Shown here: positions 24,701 through 32,260 of the stretch, in pieces
Position numbering within the stretch: the first letter of the stretch is position 1
Layout of the letters: each line of letters begins with the position of its first letter
Origin: Streptomyces aquilus
Lineage (GTDB): Bacteria; Actinomycetota; Actinomycetes; Streptomycetales; Streptomycetaceae
Reading direction: 5' to 3'
DNA: 64,000 nt
NCBI RefSeq assembly: GCF_003955715.1
Contig: NZ_CP034463.1
Span: 5,394,001 to 5,458,000 of the forward strand
Made by a program: the position numbers and the translations under genes
The notes under the pieces: model-generated
What the model saw: only the letters and a program-made list of their open reading frames with translations
Databases searched by the model: none
What the model was told of the DNA's origin: nothing

Positions 24701-25868
24701 TGGCCGGGGCGGTCACGGCCTCACGCAGCTCCGTGGCGGTCAGCGGACCGAGCACCATGTGCCGGTGCTGGAGCGCGTCGGCGAGCTCGGGATAGGAGAG
24801 GCACTGCTCGTAGAAATCGGCGCGGATACCGAGGACGACCAGCATCGGGGCCGGATCATCCGGATCGTCCAGATCGTTCGGATCATTCGGATCGTCCGGG
24901 CCGTCGCCGGGTGTGGACACGGCGTGCAGGAGTCGGACGAACGTACGGCGGTCCGCCTCGTCGGCGCAGAGAGTGAACGTCTCTTCGAACTGGTCGACGA
25001 TCAGGACCGGCCGGAGCCCACCGGACGAGCCCTCGCCGGCCCACGCGCGCACGGAGTCCCGTACGGTCCGGGCGAACGCGGGATCGGCCGGGTCCGGGAC
25101 CGCGGCGAGTGGGGGGTCGGCCGGGTCCGGGACCGCGGCGAGTGGGGGACCGGACGGGTCCGGGACCGCGGTGAGTGTGGGATCGGGCGGTTCCGGGGCC
25201 GCGGCGAGTGCGGGGATACGGCGGGTCAGCTCGGCGAGCGGATCGGTGCCCGGCACAAGCTGGACCACCTCCCGGCCGGCGCCGGCCAGCGCGGGCACCA
25301 GACCGGCGTTGAGCAGGGAGGACTTCCCCGCTCCCGAGGCGCCCACCAGCATGACCAGGCCCCCGGTCCGCTCCGCGCACAGCAGCTGGGCGACGAGGGC
25401 GTCGGTGCTGCGTTCGCGGCCGAAGAACCAGCGGGCGTCCTCGCGACGGTACGAGGCGAGACCGCGGTAGGGGCAGACGCCGGCCGCGGGCGGAGGCGGG
25501 GCCTCGGACGGAGGGCGCTCCTCGTCGGCGGCGCCGGTGATCGCCCGCTCCCACAGGTGCTGCCAGTGGGTGAGGTCGTAGAGCCCGGTGGAGACCGGGG
25601 TGGGCTGGGCGCGGCGCGCCTGGGGTATCAGGATGTGCAGGACGGCCGCGAGCGCGGTGAACTGTGCGGGTACGTTCCGCGCCCGGCGCCAGTCGCTGAT
25701 CCGCTGCGCGGACACCCGTACGGGACGCCCCCGTTCGTCGACCCGCTGGAGTCGGCCGACCGCCTCGGACACGCTCTTGAGGGGAGGGTTTCCGGCCTCC
25801 CGGTACAGCAGCGCGAGGCGTTCGGCGAAGGCCGTGCGTGCCCCTGAGTCGGAACTCAAGGCCTCCAC
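21786..25868 (-). CDS. STAND NTPase with transmembrane helix and fourteen WD40 repeats
   Basis: A 1360-residue multidomain protein. Residues 1-100 resemble a helix-turn-helix module (VRVSAQRISDWRRARNVP). Residues 130-450 are an nSTAND1-type NTPase with Walker A GASGAGKS (176-183) and Walker B LIVDQFEE (289-296). Helical repeats lead to one TM helix at about 619-644. From about residue 690 there are fourteen FSPDG-x-LA-x-DDTVRLW WD40 repeats, enough for two seven-bladed propellers. The NTPase loop contains tandem VPDPADPPLAA repeats and an Asp/Pro run coded by 24853-24900. STAND proteins act as signal-triggered oligomeric switches; the ligand and output here are unknown. GTG at 25868 is the likely start. 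Confidence 0.9.
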   Translation of the reverse strand: MEALSSDSGARTAFAERLALLYREAGNPPLKSVSEAVGRLQRVDERGRPVRVSAQRISDWRRARNVPAQFTALAAVLHILIPQARRAQPTPVSTGLYDLTHWQHLWERAITGAADEERPPSEAPPPPAAGVCPYRGLASYRREDARWFFGRERSTDALVAQLLCAERTGGLVMLVGASGAGKSSLLNAGLVPALAGAGREVVQLVPGTDPLAELTRRIPALAAAPEPPDPTLTAVPDPSGPPLAAVPDPADPPLAAVPDPADPAFARTVRDSVRAWAGEGSSGGLRPVLIVDQFEETFTLCADEADRRTFVRLLHAVSTPGDGPDDPNDPNDLDDPDDPAPMLVVLGIRADFYEQCLSYPELADALQHRHMVLGPLTATELREAVTAPAKAVGLELEPGLAELIVREVSADGPRGEHDAGVLPLLSHALLATWQRRKSGRLTLAGYRAAGGIQGAVAATAERAWSGLDPAARTAARLLLLRLVRLSEDTQATRRRGTRRQLAAESADPDKTEESLEALVRARLVTLDAETVEITHEALLHAWPRLREWIDEDRSGNLLRQRLEEDGRSWEAAERDSALLYRGSRLEQARTWAKSAGDTFLTRSAVEFLAASVRLRRRTVWISRAAISALLALTLVAVCAAVIAWKQRDDAVFEQVVAEADRFQDTDPSLSAQLALVAHRLRGDDEGARSRVLSTANAPLATPLLGHTGAVYLTSFSPDGRTLATASYDRTVRLWDVSDPARPEPLGRPLTGHTSWVSSAVFSPDGHTLASASDDGTIRLWDVRRPGHPRSLGTPLTGHGGTIYLVAFSPDGRTLASAGDDHTVRLWNVTDPTRPEPLGRPLTGSTAAVRSVAFSPDGRTLAAGGDDDTIRLWDTTDPREPEPLGSPLTGHTGIIHSVAFSPDGRTLASGSTDDTVRLWNVADPQAPEPLGTPLTGHTGPVWSVAFSPDGTRLAAASADSTASLWNVANPASPSQIGEPLSGASGEMYALGFSPDGRTLATGNGDNKVRLWSIPTSDMTGRLGAFRPDGRVLATAARDENIRLWSITDPDRPRRLAAPFRPGEGDIRALAFAPDGRTLAVLTGSHAVQLWNVADPRHPVPYGRPVRLQTRFPGPEALAFSPDGRLLATAHDDRTIQLWNVTDPAHLTRLGAPLAGHKGYVNSLLFSPDSHTLASGSADDTVRLWNVADPGHATPLGAPLTGHSGPVDTLAYSPDGRILASAGDDDTVRLWNVADPGEASRVGPVLTGHTEAIVSLTFSKDGDTLASGGNDNTIRAWDVTDPALATPIGQAMSPGGKTGSFLSFSPRADLLGISSGVDTVRLWNLDTDTAVRRICSATHGVLTPGKWHEYLPRLSYEPPCED

Positions 25869-26610
25869 CCCTTACTTCCCTCGCCGCTGGACATCCGGAC
25901 CGGAAAACTCACTCTATAGGGCTGACCTGCGGAAAAGTCGATCCCCTGAGTCCGGAACCTCCCCGGCGGCGACACCAAAGGGCAGGATCAAGCCACCGCA
26001 ACGCGTTGACTGTGTGTTGCCTGAGCTTCCGCCGGAGTAATCACCGGCCGCATCCGGACTGCCATGTTCCGGCCATTGCCCGGCCCACGCCGCCCTGGCG
26101 CGGGCCGACGCTGCCCCAGGGTTCGGCACCGGTCCCCACGAGGGGAGGGACCGGTGCCGGACGATGGGGCGGTTCCGGCTGCGGGGCCTTCGGAGTCGTA
26201 CGTCAGTGAGAGGCGGCGAGTGCACGCGCCCTTTCCTCCATGACGGACATCCGGGCCTCACGCTCGACCGGATCCATGTGTGCGGAAGTCGTTGGTCCTT
26301 CAGTGGTGGAGGGCTGCTCCGTGTTCGATCGGGCCGTCTTCCTGGATCACCCACTGCCCTTCCCGGCCGTGGGGCAACCGCTGCTCGCGATGGGAGCGGT
26401 AGGCCTCCGGCAGGTAGCCGGCAGAGGGGGCGTGTACGAGCGGTACGTGGGTCTGCTGTTACATCCGTGCCGTTGCGTCCTGCTGTTGCGTCCGTGCTGG
26501 TGCGTCCGTGCTGTTACGCCGTGCTGTTACGCCGTGCTGCTACTTCGTGCCGTTACGTCGTGCCGTTACGTCGTGCCGTTACGTCGGGGTCGTGCGCGCG
26601 TGCCGGGTGT
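25869..26610. other. 742-base non-coding stretch with hairpin and tandem repeats
   Basis: No frame here has convincing codon bias plus a ribosome-binding site. It contains a perfect 13-bp hairpin at 26124-26159 (CGGCACCGGTCCC / GGGACCGGTGCCG, 10-base loop) and the 13-bp tandem array described separately at 26453-26586. The promoter of the leftward STAND gene must lie at its left end. Confidence 0.55.
26453..26586. repeat. 13-bp degenerate tandem array
   Basis: About ten head-to-tail copies of a GTGCYGTTACGTC-like unit. The last three (about 26545-26586) are identical and the earlier ones diverge and vary by one base in length. It lies immediately downstream of the DUF6344-like gene. Confidence 0.8.
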
Positions 26611-27015
26611 TCAGCGGCCGTGCGGGGCAGCCGGCTCGGCCTGCGGGGCGGCGGCCGTGTCGTCGCAGAGGGCGGTCGCCTCGTCGGTGGACTCGGTGGA
26701 CTCGGTGGACTCGGTGTCCGACGGGGAGCGGTGGCGGCAGCTCGGGGTCTTGCCGTGGGCCTCGGCGCGGATGCGCTGCTTCATCGTGGGCGGCAGGGAC
26801 CTGGCATGGGTCAGGGACCAGGACCAGGACCAGGACCAGGCCGCGGCCCACGGGGCCGGCTCCTGCGTCGTGACCGGCGCGGTGCTGGTGCGCGTGGTGT
26901 CGGCCTGCGGTACGGCCGCCGCGGCGGTGGTGGTGACGAGTCCGAGCGTCGTGCACAGCGCCAGGAAGGCGGTGACGATCGCGGTCCACAGCTTCATGAC
27001 CTTGTTCCGGTCCAT
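26611..27015 (-). CDS. Secreted DUF6344-like protein
   Basis: A 134-residue Streptomyces-type small secreted protein that I recognise as similar to DUF6344. The signal peptide MDRNKVMKLWTAIVTAFLAL ends near an AAAAVPQA cleavage-like site (about residue 36). The mature part has a Trp/Ser repeat (WSWSWSWS, from four ggacca units near 26814-26840), the conserved core LPPTMKQRIRAEAHGKTPSC and a TESTESTEST run, with a second cysteine near the end. ATG at 27015 follows AGAGGGA. Function is unknown; two cysteines could form a disulfide outside the cell. Confidence 0.75.
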   Translation of the reverse strand: MDRNKVMKLWTAIVTAFLALCTTLGLVTTTAAAAVPQADTTRTSTAPVTTQEPAPWAAAWSWSWSWSLTHARSLPPTMKQRIRAEAHGKTPSCRHRSPSDTESTESTESTDEATALCDDTAAAPQAEPAAPHGR

Positions 27016-27355
27016 GGTCCCTCTACTTTCGGGTTGGGCGATTTGCGTACTTTCCTCATGATGTGTATGAGGGCCGCGAAAGCACGGACCGACGCCCATG
27101 GCGCGTCGATCTTCAGATGAACACCACCCGGATGGGCGCAGGGGGTCAGAAATCCGGAGGAGAGCGGAGAGACCGCCTCAAAAGTCACTGTGTGTGGAGG
27201 TGTGATCACCCACTGATCGGAGCGGGATCATCCGCTTCTATTGCGGTGCGGAAGGCGGAAGTTGGGGGGCTGACGCAGGTCACCGATCGGTATCGGACGG
27301 TGTGTATAGTCGGGCGCCAGAGGTCCCCTACGTCAAGGAAAGACGAGGTCGCGCG
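27016..27355. promoter_or_regulatory. Divergent intergenic region, extended -10 for the DLW-39 gene
   Basis: This 340-base spacer separates the DUF6344-like gene (-) from the DLW-39 gene (+). TATAGT at 27305-27310 in context TGTGTATAGT is a good extended -10 element 45 bases before the DLW-39 start, without an obvious -35. Nothing else stands out. Confidence 0.45.
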
Positions 27356-27484
27356 GTGAAGAAGCTTCTCCTGGTCGCACTGGCCGCCATCGGCGGGCTC
27401 CTCGTGTACCGCCAGATCCAGGCGGATCGCGCCGAGCAGGATCTGTGGACGGAGGCGACTGACTCCGTGCCCACGGGTTCGTGA
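27356..27484 (+). CDS. DLW-39 family small membrane protein
   Basis: A 42-residue actinobacterial microprotein. A lysine-led hydrophobic helix (VKKLLLVALAAIGGLLVYRQ) is followed by a short charged segment containing the family-naming DLW (AEQDLWTEATDSVP). It is probably a single-pass membrane protein of unknown function. GTG at 27356 follows GAGG. A terminator follows 24 bases after the stop, so it appears to be monocistronic. Confidence 0.88.
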   Translation: MKKLLLVALAAIGGLLVYRQIQADRAEQDLWTEATDSVPTGS

Positions 27485-27508
27485 GCACTGACACCCGATA
27501 CTGAACAG

Positions 27509-27536
27509 ACCCCGGCCGCCTTGCGGTCGGGGTTTT
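27509..27536 (+). terminator. Rho-independent terminator after the DLW-39 gene
   Basis: ACCCCGGCCGC / GCGGTCGGGGT form an 11-bp stem with one wobble pair and a 3-base loop, then TTT. Confidence 0.88.
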
Positions 27537-27602
27537 GCGTTGCCTGAAGGGTTTTGCGTCGCCTGAAAGGCGCCTGGAATACGGGGTGGCCTGAATACGG
27601 GG

Positions 27603-29129
27603 GTGAGCGCCGCCCCGGCTGGGCAGGATGGGCCACGGTCCGGCGACGAGGAGAGGTGGCGGGTTGCGGTGGGGCGGCGTACCGTGCGGTGGCGTTCTCG
27701 GCCGTGGACCGCTCTGCGCCCGGCGCTCGTGGGAACGGTCGTGGCGGCCGTCACCCTGATGGGGCAGACGGCGTCACTCGCGGCCGAGGGGGCGAGGGCT
27801 GCCGGGTCGTACGGCCTCGACGCCGACTCGTCAGCTGCCGGGTCGTACGGCCTCTCCGACCGGTCAGCTGTCGGGTCGTACGGCCTCTCCGACCGGTCAG
27901 CTGCCGAGTCGTACGGCTTCTCGCCCGATGATCAGCCGGTCGACGGTGCCGCGGGCACCGGGGACGCCGAGCTCCTCGTCCCCGGCAAGACCTACAAGAG
28001 CTCCCTGCCGGCGGACGGCGACGTCTACTACCGCCTCGATCTCGACGACACCTCCGACGCGTACGTCTCCGTCACCGCGGTCCCGCGCGCGGGCGCGACG
28101 GTGACCGCGTCGGACGGCATCAGGGTGACCGTGCAGGATGCCGACAGCCGTAACTGCTCCATCGAGAGCGATCTGGTGCGTGCGGGGCGCAGTCCGCGGC
28201 CGCTCGTGGTGTCGGGGACACGGGAGATCTCCCCCCGGCGGACGGCGTGCCAGGACGACGGCTCCTACTACGTGATCGTGCACCGTATCGCCGGGACGGG
28301 CGGGACCCCGGACGACTGGGATCTTGAGCTGGCGCCGTTCCTGGAACCGCGGCTTGAGAAGGCCGTGGGCACCACTCCGCCGGGGAGCCCGGACCAGGAC
28401 TCCGACTCCGCCTCCCCCGGCGGCGTCACGGGCGCGGCCACACCCCGCTCCGGAGGCGCGGGCTTCGGCTCGGCCGCGCCGGTCGAGCAGGGGGTCTGGC
28501 GCGCCGACATCTCCCCCGGCCAGACGCTCTTCTACGCGGTACCGGTCGGCTGGGGGCAACGACTCGGCGCCACCGCCGAACTGGGCAGCACGATCCGCGG
28601 CGCTTATGTGGGCGGCGCCCTGACCATGTCCCTCTACAACCCCGCGCGCGGTCCCGTCGCCGACGTGGGCTTCGGCTACAGCGGCGGCCAGAAGACGGTC
28701 GCGCTCCGCCCGGTCCCGCCGGTCGACTACGCCAACCGCTACGACTCCTCCGACGCGGTGCGCGGCACGCGGTTCGCCGGGTCGTACTACCTCGTCCTCC
28801 ATCTCTCCGAGCAGATGGGCGAGGAGTACGGTGCCGGGCCCTTCGGAGTGACATTGCGCGTGCGGGTCGACGGCTCGGCCGAGGCGGGGCCCGCGTATGA
28901 CGGGCGGTTCCAGCCTCCGGGGCCCTTCGAGGTGGCGGCTCAGGGGCAGGGGCAGGGGCCGGGGGCCGGGGTCGCAGGGGGAGGTGACGGCGGCGGTGGC
29001 GGGGCCGCGGGGGGCGATGCGGTGATGACGGTGGTCGCTGTCGCCGGGATCGGGGGCGGGACTGTGCTGCTGGGGGTGCTCGGGGTGTGGACGGTGGTGG
29101 CTCGGCGGCGGGCCAGGGGTGCCGTGTAG
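27603..29129 (+). CDS. Exported, C-terminally membrane-anchored protein of unknown function
   Basis: A 508-residue protein. A basic N-terminus and hydrophobic segment (ALVGTVVAAVTLMGQTASLAAE, about 40-61) form a signal peptide. Next come four copies of an AAGSYGLSDRS-like repeat, then two beta-rich domains, each containing a PG-x-TYKSSLPADGDVYYRL / SPGQTLFYAVPVGWG start reminiscent of bacterial pre-peptidase C-terminal-like extracellular modules. A Gly-rich spacer follows, then a C-terminal TM (VVAVAGIGGGTVLLGVLGVW) with a RRRAR anchor. GTG at 27603 has only a weak ribosome-binding site. It converges on a membrane-anchored kinase gene. Confidence 0.75.
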   Translation: MSAAPAGQDGPRSGDEERWRVAVGRRTVRWRSRPWTALRPALVGTVVAAVTLMGQTASLAAEGARAAGSYGLDADSSAAGSYGLSDRSAVGSYGLSDRSAAESYGFSPDDQPVDGAAGTGDAELLVPGKTYKSSLPADGDVYYRLDLDDTSDAYVSVTAVPRAGATVTASDGIRVTVQDADSRNCSIESDLVRAGRSPRPLVVSGTREISPRRTACQDDGSYYVIVHRIAGTGGTPDDWDLELAPFLEPRLEKAVGTTPPGSPDQDSDSASPGGVTGAATPRSGGAGFGSAAPVEQGVWRADISPGQTLFYAVPVGWGQRLGATAELGSTIRGAYVGGALTMSLYNPARGPVADVGFGYSGGQKTVALRPVPPVDYANRYDSSDAVRGTRFAGSYYLVLHLSEQMGEEYGAGPFGVTLRVRVDGSAEAGPAYDGRFQPPGPFEVAAQGQGQGPGAGVAGGGDGGGGGAAGGDAVMTVVAVAGIGGGTVLLGVLGVWTVVARRRARGAV

Positions 29130-29192
29130 GGGTGCTTGGCCAAGTGGAGCGGCCGGGCCGTCGTCTTCCGCTTGTTCGTGGGGGGGGGGTGA

Positions 29193-30950
29193 TCAGATGC
29201 GGGTCAGTGCCCAGAAGCCCACGGCGTAGCAGGTCAGCGCCAGGAGCAGGAGGGGGAGCGCCACCTTGGCCGGGGGGCCCGGGCGGCGTCGGGCCCTTGA
29301 GCCGCGGCGGCGGGGGATTGCCTGAGCCGGAGGTGGAACCTGCGGGACCTGAGCGGTGTATGAAGCGGTAGAGGCATCGGCGGGCTGCCGCGGGAGCGGT
29401 GGGGCCAGGGGCGGTGCCGGGTGGGGCGACTGGTGCGGTTGGTGCGGCTGGCCGGGCTGATTGCGCTGGTTGGGCTGGTGGGGCGCTTCGGGACGGGGGG
29501 TGGGCAGGACGTGCGTGGGGTCGTGGGGGGCGATCGAGGCTGGGTGCGTGGGCTGCTGTGGTGCGCCGCTGTGCTGTGGTTCTGGGGCGGTCGTCTGTGG
29601 CGGCGGCAGGTGGAAGCTGCCGGTGTCCGACATGGAGGGCGGCTGCGCTCCGGTCGACGGGTCCGTGGCGGGCGGGTGCTGAGGGCGGGGTGGCGTGATG
29701 TCCGGCGTGGGGCCGGTGGCGGTGCCTTGTCGGGGGTCGGGCGGTACGACTCCGGGGGCGTCGGTGTGATGTGGGCCGGTCGTCCTCGAATTCGCGGCGG
29801 CGCGAGGCGGATCGGCCGTCCTCGAATTCGCGGCGGCGCGAGGCGGATCAGTCGGCCTCGAACTGGCGGCGGCGCGACGGGGATCGGTCGTCACCGAACC
29901 CGTGCCCGGCCATACGGAGTCGGAGGAGCTGTCCGGCCAGGAAGAGTCCGTCGGCTCAGCGGGCGCGCCTCGTGGAGTCTTTGGCCCGCTGATGCCCTGC
30001 GTCCCCGTCGCTTCCCGCGCCTCCCGCGCTGCCCTCGCCCCCCGGGTCGTCTCCACACCCGGTGCCGGCTTGAGTGGTCCCTCGGGGCTGAACCCCGGTG
30101 GCAGGGGACCGAGTTGGTCGAAGATCTCGATCAGCTCGTCGTCGGGGCCCGGCTCGGGCAGGAGTTCCATGGCCGAGGCGAGTGCTTTGCGCGCCCCCGT
30201 GGCCGTGCGGAACCGCGCCTGTGGATCGGGCTGGAGCAGGGTGGCCACCACCTGCCAGAGCGGCTCGGGTATGCCCTTGGGCGCCCCCGGTGTGCCGTGC
30301 GCCGCGAAGTACTGCACGAGTGCCTTGGTGTCGGGCCGCGCGCCCTCCAGGAGATAGAGGGCGACCAGTCCCACGGCGAACAGGTCGGCGGGGAAGTCCG
30401 GTTCGGAGCCCATCATCTGCTCGGGCGAGATGTATCCCGGCGTCCCCACCACGAGGTCGGTCTCCGTCAGGCGCGGCTCGCCCAGCCGCATGGCGATCCC
30501 GAAGTCGGACAGCCGCAGCCGGGGGCGGCCCGCGCCGGTGGCTTCCAGGAGCAGGTTGGCCGGCTTGATGTCCCGGTGGACGACGTCCTCCGCGTGCACC
30601 GCGGCCAGCCCGGACAGCAACTGGTCCAGCAGTGTGCAGACGAAGAACGGCGGCAGCGGGCCGTAGTCCCCGACCAGGTGGACCAGCGAACCGCCGCCGA
30701 CCAGGTCCATGGTGAACAGGACCTTGTCGTCGTCGGCGGCCCAGCTGGCGGGCGCGAGCACATGGGGGTGGTCGATCCGCAGCGCCTGCTCACGGACGAA
30801 CCGCAGCAGGGAGTGCGCGTCGCTCTGCTGGAGCACCTTGGCGGCGACATAGCGCCGACGCCGGTGGTCCCAGGCACGCCAGACCGCGCCGACGCCACCG
30901 CGCCCGATCGGGTCGACGAGTTCGTACCGGCCGGCGAAGACCTCACCCAT
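29193..30950 (-). CDS. Membrane-anchored serine/threonine protein kinase
   Basis: A 585-residue Hanks-type kinase. The glycine loop is IGRGGVGAVW (15-24), the ATP lysine is Lys38 in VAAKVL, the catalytic HRDIKPAN has Asp127 and DFG has Asp149; the activation loop is followed by GTPGYISPEQ. The juxtamembrane region of ~280 residues is Pro/His/Gln-rich and includes a 45-base tandem repeat (DPPRAAANSRT, about 29780-29870). A single C-terminal TM (VALPLLLLALTCYAVGFWAL) leaves almost nothing outside, so it lacks a sensor domain such as PASTA. ATG at 30950 has GGAGGAG about 13 bases upstream; the frame upstream is low-complexity. Confidence 0.88.
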   Translation of the reverse strand: MGEVFAGRYELVDPIGRGGVGAVWRAWDHRRRRYVAAKVLQQSDAHSLLRFVREQALRIDHPHVLAPASWAADDDKVLFTMDLVGGGSLVHLVGDYGPLPPFFVCTLLDQLLSGLAAVHAEDVVHRDIKPANLLLEATGAGRPRLRLSDFGIAMRLGEPRLTETDLVVGTPGYISPEQMMGSEPDFPADLFAVGLVALYLLEGARPDTKALVQYFAAHGTPGAPKGIPEPLWQVVATLLQPDPQARFRTATGARKALASAMELLPEPGPDDELIEIFDQLGPLPPGFSPEGPLKPAPGVETTRGARAAREAREATGTQGISGPKTPRGAPAEPTDSSWPDSSSDSVWPGTGSVTTDPRRAAASSRPTDPPRAAANSRTADPPRAAANSRTTGPHHTDAPGVVPPDPRQGTATGPTPDITPPRPQHPPATDPSTGAQPPSMSDTGSFHLPPPQTTAPEPQHSGAPQQPTHPASIAPHDPTHVLPTPRPEAPHQPNQRNQPGQPHQPHQSPHPAPPLAPPLPRQPADASTASYTAQVPQVPPPAQAIPRRRGSRARRRPGPPAKVALPLLLLALTCYAVGFWALTRI

Positions 30951-31125
30951 GGCTGTGCGTCGCTCCTCCCCCTTCGGTCTCCCCCCTTGCTTCCCCCACT
31001 GCGAGGGATACGACTCCCGTCGTGTCCCTCGGAGATGAGTGACACCCCTCATGCCCCTCCCGCACCTCGTCCGCCCGGGAGATGAGAGCCCGTGCGATGC
31101 GAGACCGGCGGATGAGAACGCCGGG

Positions 31126-31215
31126 TGGTGCGGGTCCGGTGGTGCAGGCCCGGTGTGCAGGCCCGGTGGTGCGGTCCGGACGGTGTGGGCCCGGGTGGTG
31201 CGGGTCCGGTGGAAG
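31126..31215. repeat. GC-rich minisatellite in the kinase-HTH spacer
   Basis: Repeated GGTGCGGGTCCGGTGGTGCAGG-like units (about 10-17 bases, imperfect) occur in the 333-base spacer 30951-31283, which otherwise holds no supported gene. Confidence 0.6.
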
Positions 31216-31283
31216 GACACGCCCCCACGTGTCGTTCTCCGGTCCCTCTGTGGTGAGGCGTGACCCCCTCGCGCCTCACCGCG

Positions 31284-31832
31284 TCAGCTCTGGTGGGACT
31301 GGTAGTGCGTGACGGCGTCGGAAGTGCGGCCGGCGCCGTAGACCCGGAGGAACTCTGCCAGTTCCGGGTGGGTCGGGGCGAGGGTGTCGGCGGCGTCGAT
31401 GATGTCGCCGGCGGCCGCGACCGAGCGCAGCAGCGACTGGATCTCGCGGACGACCCGCTTGACCGTCGGCGCTCCCGAACTGTTCGTCGTGGTCGTGGTG
31501 TTGCTGAGCACCGAGCCCCCCTGGGACTTCTTGATCTCGTCCATCCGTTCCGTCGCCTCGGCGGCGCTGACGCTGCCGTCCGCGACCTGCCCCGCCAGGT
31601 CCTGAAGCAGCTGCACGCGCTGCACCACGGCCGGGTTGCCGATCTTCGCCCGCTGTCCGCTCATCAGCTGCGACAGCATCGGTGCGGACAGTCCCAGTAC
31701 CCCCGCGAGACGAGCCTGGTTGAGGCCAAGATCGTCTATGAGCTTACGGAAGAGCGCCCCCAGCGGCTCCCCGTACCAGTTCCGCTGCAGTTCCCGCGCT
31801 CTTGCGGTGGCTTCCTGCTGTGCGGCGTCCAT
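31284..31832 (-). CDS. Helix-turn-helix DNA-binding protein
   Basis: A 182-residue XRE/Cro-like regulator. The helix-turn-helix is in LIDDLGLNQARLAGVLGLSAPMLSQLMSG (about residues 31-59). A conserved helical middle (ATERMDEIKKSQGGSVL), a Thr/Ser linker and a C-terminal helical domain (REIQSLLRSVAAAGDIIDAAD) follow. I recall close relatives next to tRNA-Ala in other Streptomyces. ATG at 31832 is preferred because GGGGAGA precedes it; an in-frame ATG at 31910 has no good site. Confidence 0.85.
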   Translation of the reverse strand: MDAAQQEATARARELQRNWYGEPLGALFRKLIDDLGLNQARLAGVLGLSAPMLSQLMSGQRAKIGNPAVVQRVQLLQDLAGQVADGSVSAAEATERMDEIKKSQGGSVLSNTTTTTNSSGAPTVKRVVREIQSLLRSVAAAGDIIDAADTLAPTHPELAEFLRVYGAGRTSDAVTHYQSHQS

Positions 31833-32015
31833 TGCGTCTCCCCATCGCTTCCCCAAATACGGCGGTTCGCTGTAGCGAACCACGCCGAGCATCTTACGGA
31901 GAGTGGTCATTCATCGGGACCCCCAATCTTTTTGCGAGATACCCCTGGCGACCCGGTACTCTGGTCTGCGGCGCCCGCCGGTGGTGTGACTCCGCCGGAC
32001 GGACGTTCCTTTTCC

Positions 32016-32088
32016 GGGGCCTTAGCTCAGTTGGTAGAGCGCTGTCTTTGCATGGCAGATGTCAGGGGTTCGACTCCCCTAGGCTCCA
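32016..32088 (+). tRNA. tRNA-Ala(TGC)
   Basis: A 73-base cloverleaf: acceptor GGGGCCT/AGGCTCC with one G-U pair, D-arm AGCTCAGTTGGTAGAGC, anticodon TGC in CTTTGCATG and T-arm AGGGGTTCGACTCCCCT, with discriminator A. CCA is not encoded. Confidence 0.97.
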
Positions 32089-32093
32089 CAACA

Positions 32094-32134
32094 AAGAACC
32101 CCCTGACCTGCGGGAACGCGGTCAGGGGGTTCTT
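32094..32134 (+). terminator. Rho-independent terminator after tRNA-Ala
   Basis: AAGAACCCCCTGACC and GGTCAGGGGGTTCTT form a perfect 15-bp stem with an 11-base loop. Confidence 0.9.
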
Positions 32135-32260
32135 GTGTCCGTTTTCCGCGAGCACAGCGGTGAGCGCGTCGGTGAACTCACCTGACGGAGTGCGCGGAGA
32201 CCTGACAACGTCTGGATGACGACAGTGACGTGTTCCAGCCAATCCCCCTAGGTTTGGGGG

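Noticed and set aside
21543..25847. A 1434-codon open frame on the plus strand opposite the STAND gene
   Set aside because: It is antisense to a gene with clear domains and fourteen WD40 repeats. Long antisense frames are expected at this GC content, and it begins inside tRNA-Ile.
26453..26586. CRISPR array
   Set aside because: Units are contiguous 13-mers without spacers, and no cas genes are nearby.
32075..32260. Integration site (attB/attL) at tRNA-Ala
   Set aside because: Only an 8-base CCCCTAGG match recurs near 32245. There is no integrase gene and no copy of the tRNA 3' end near 48.3 kb.
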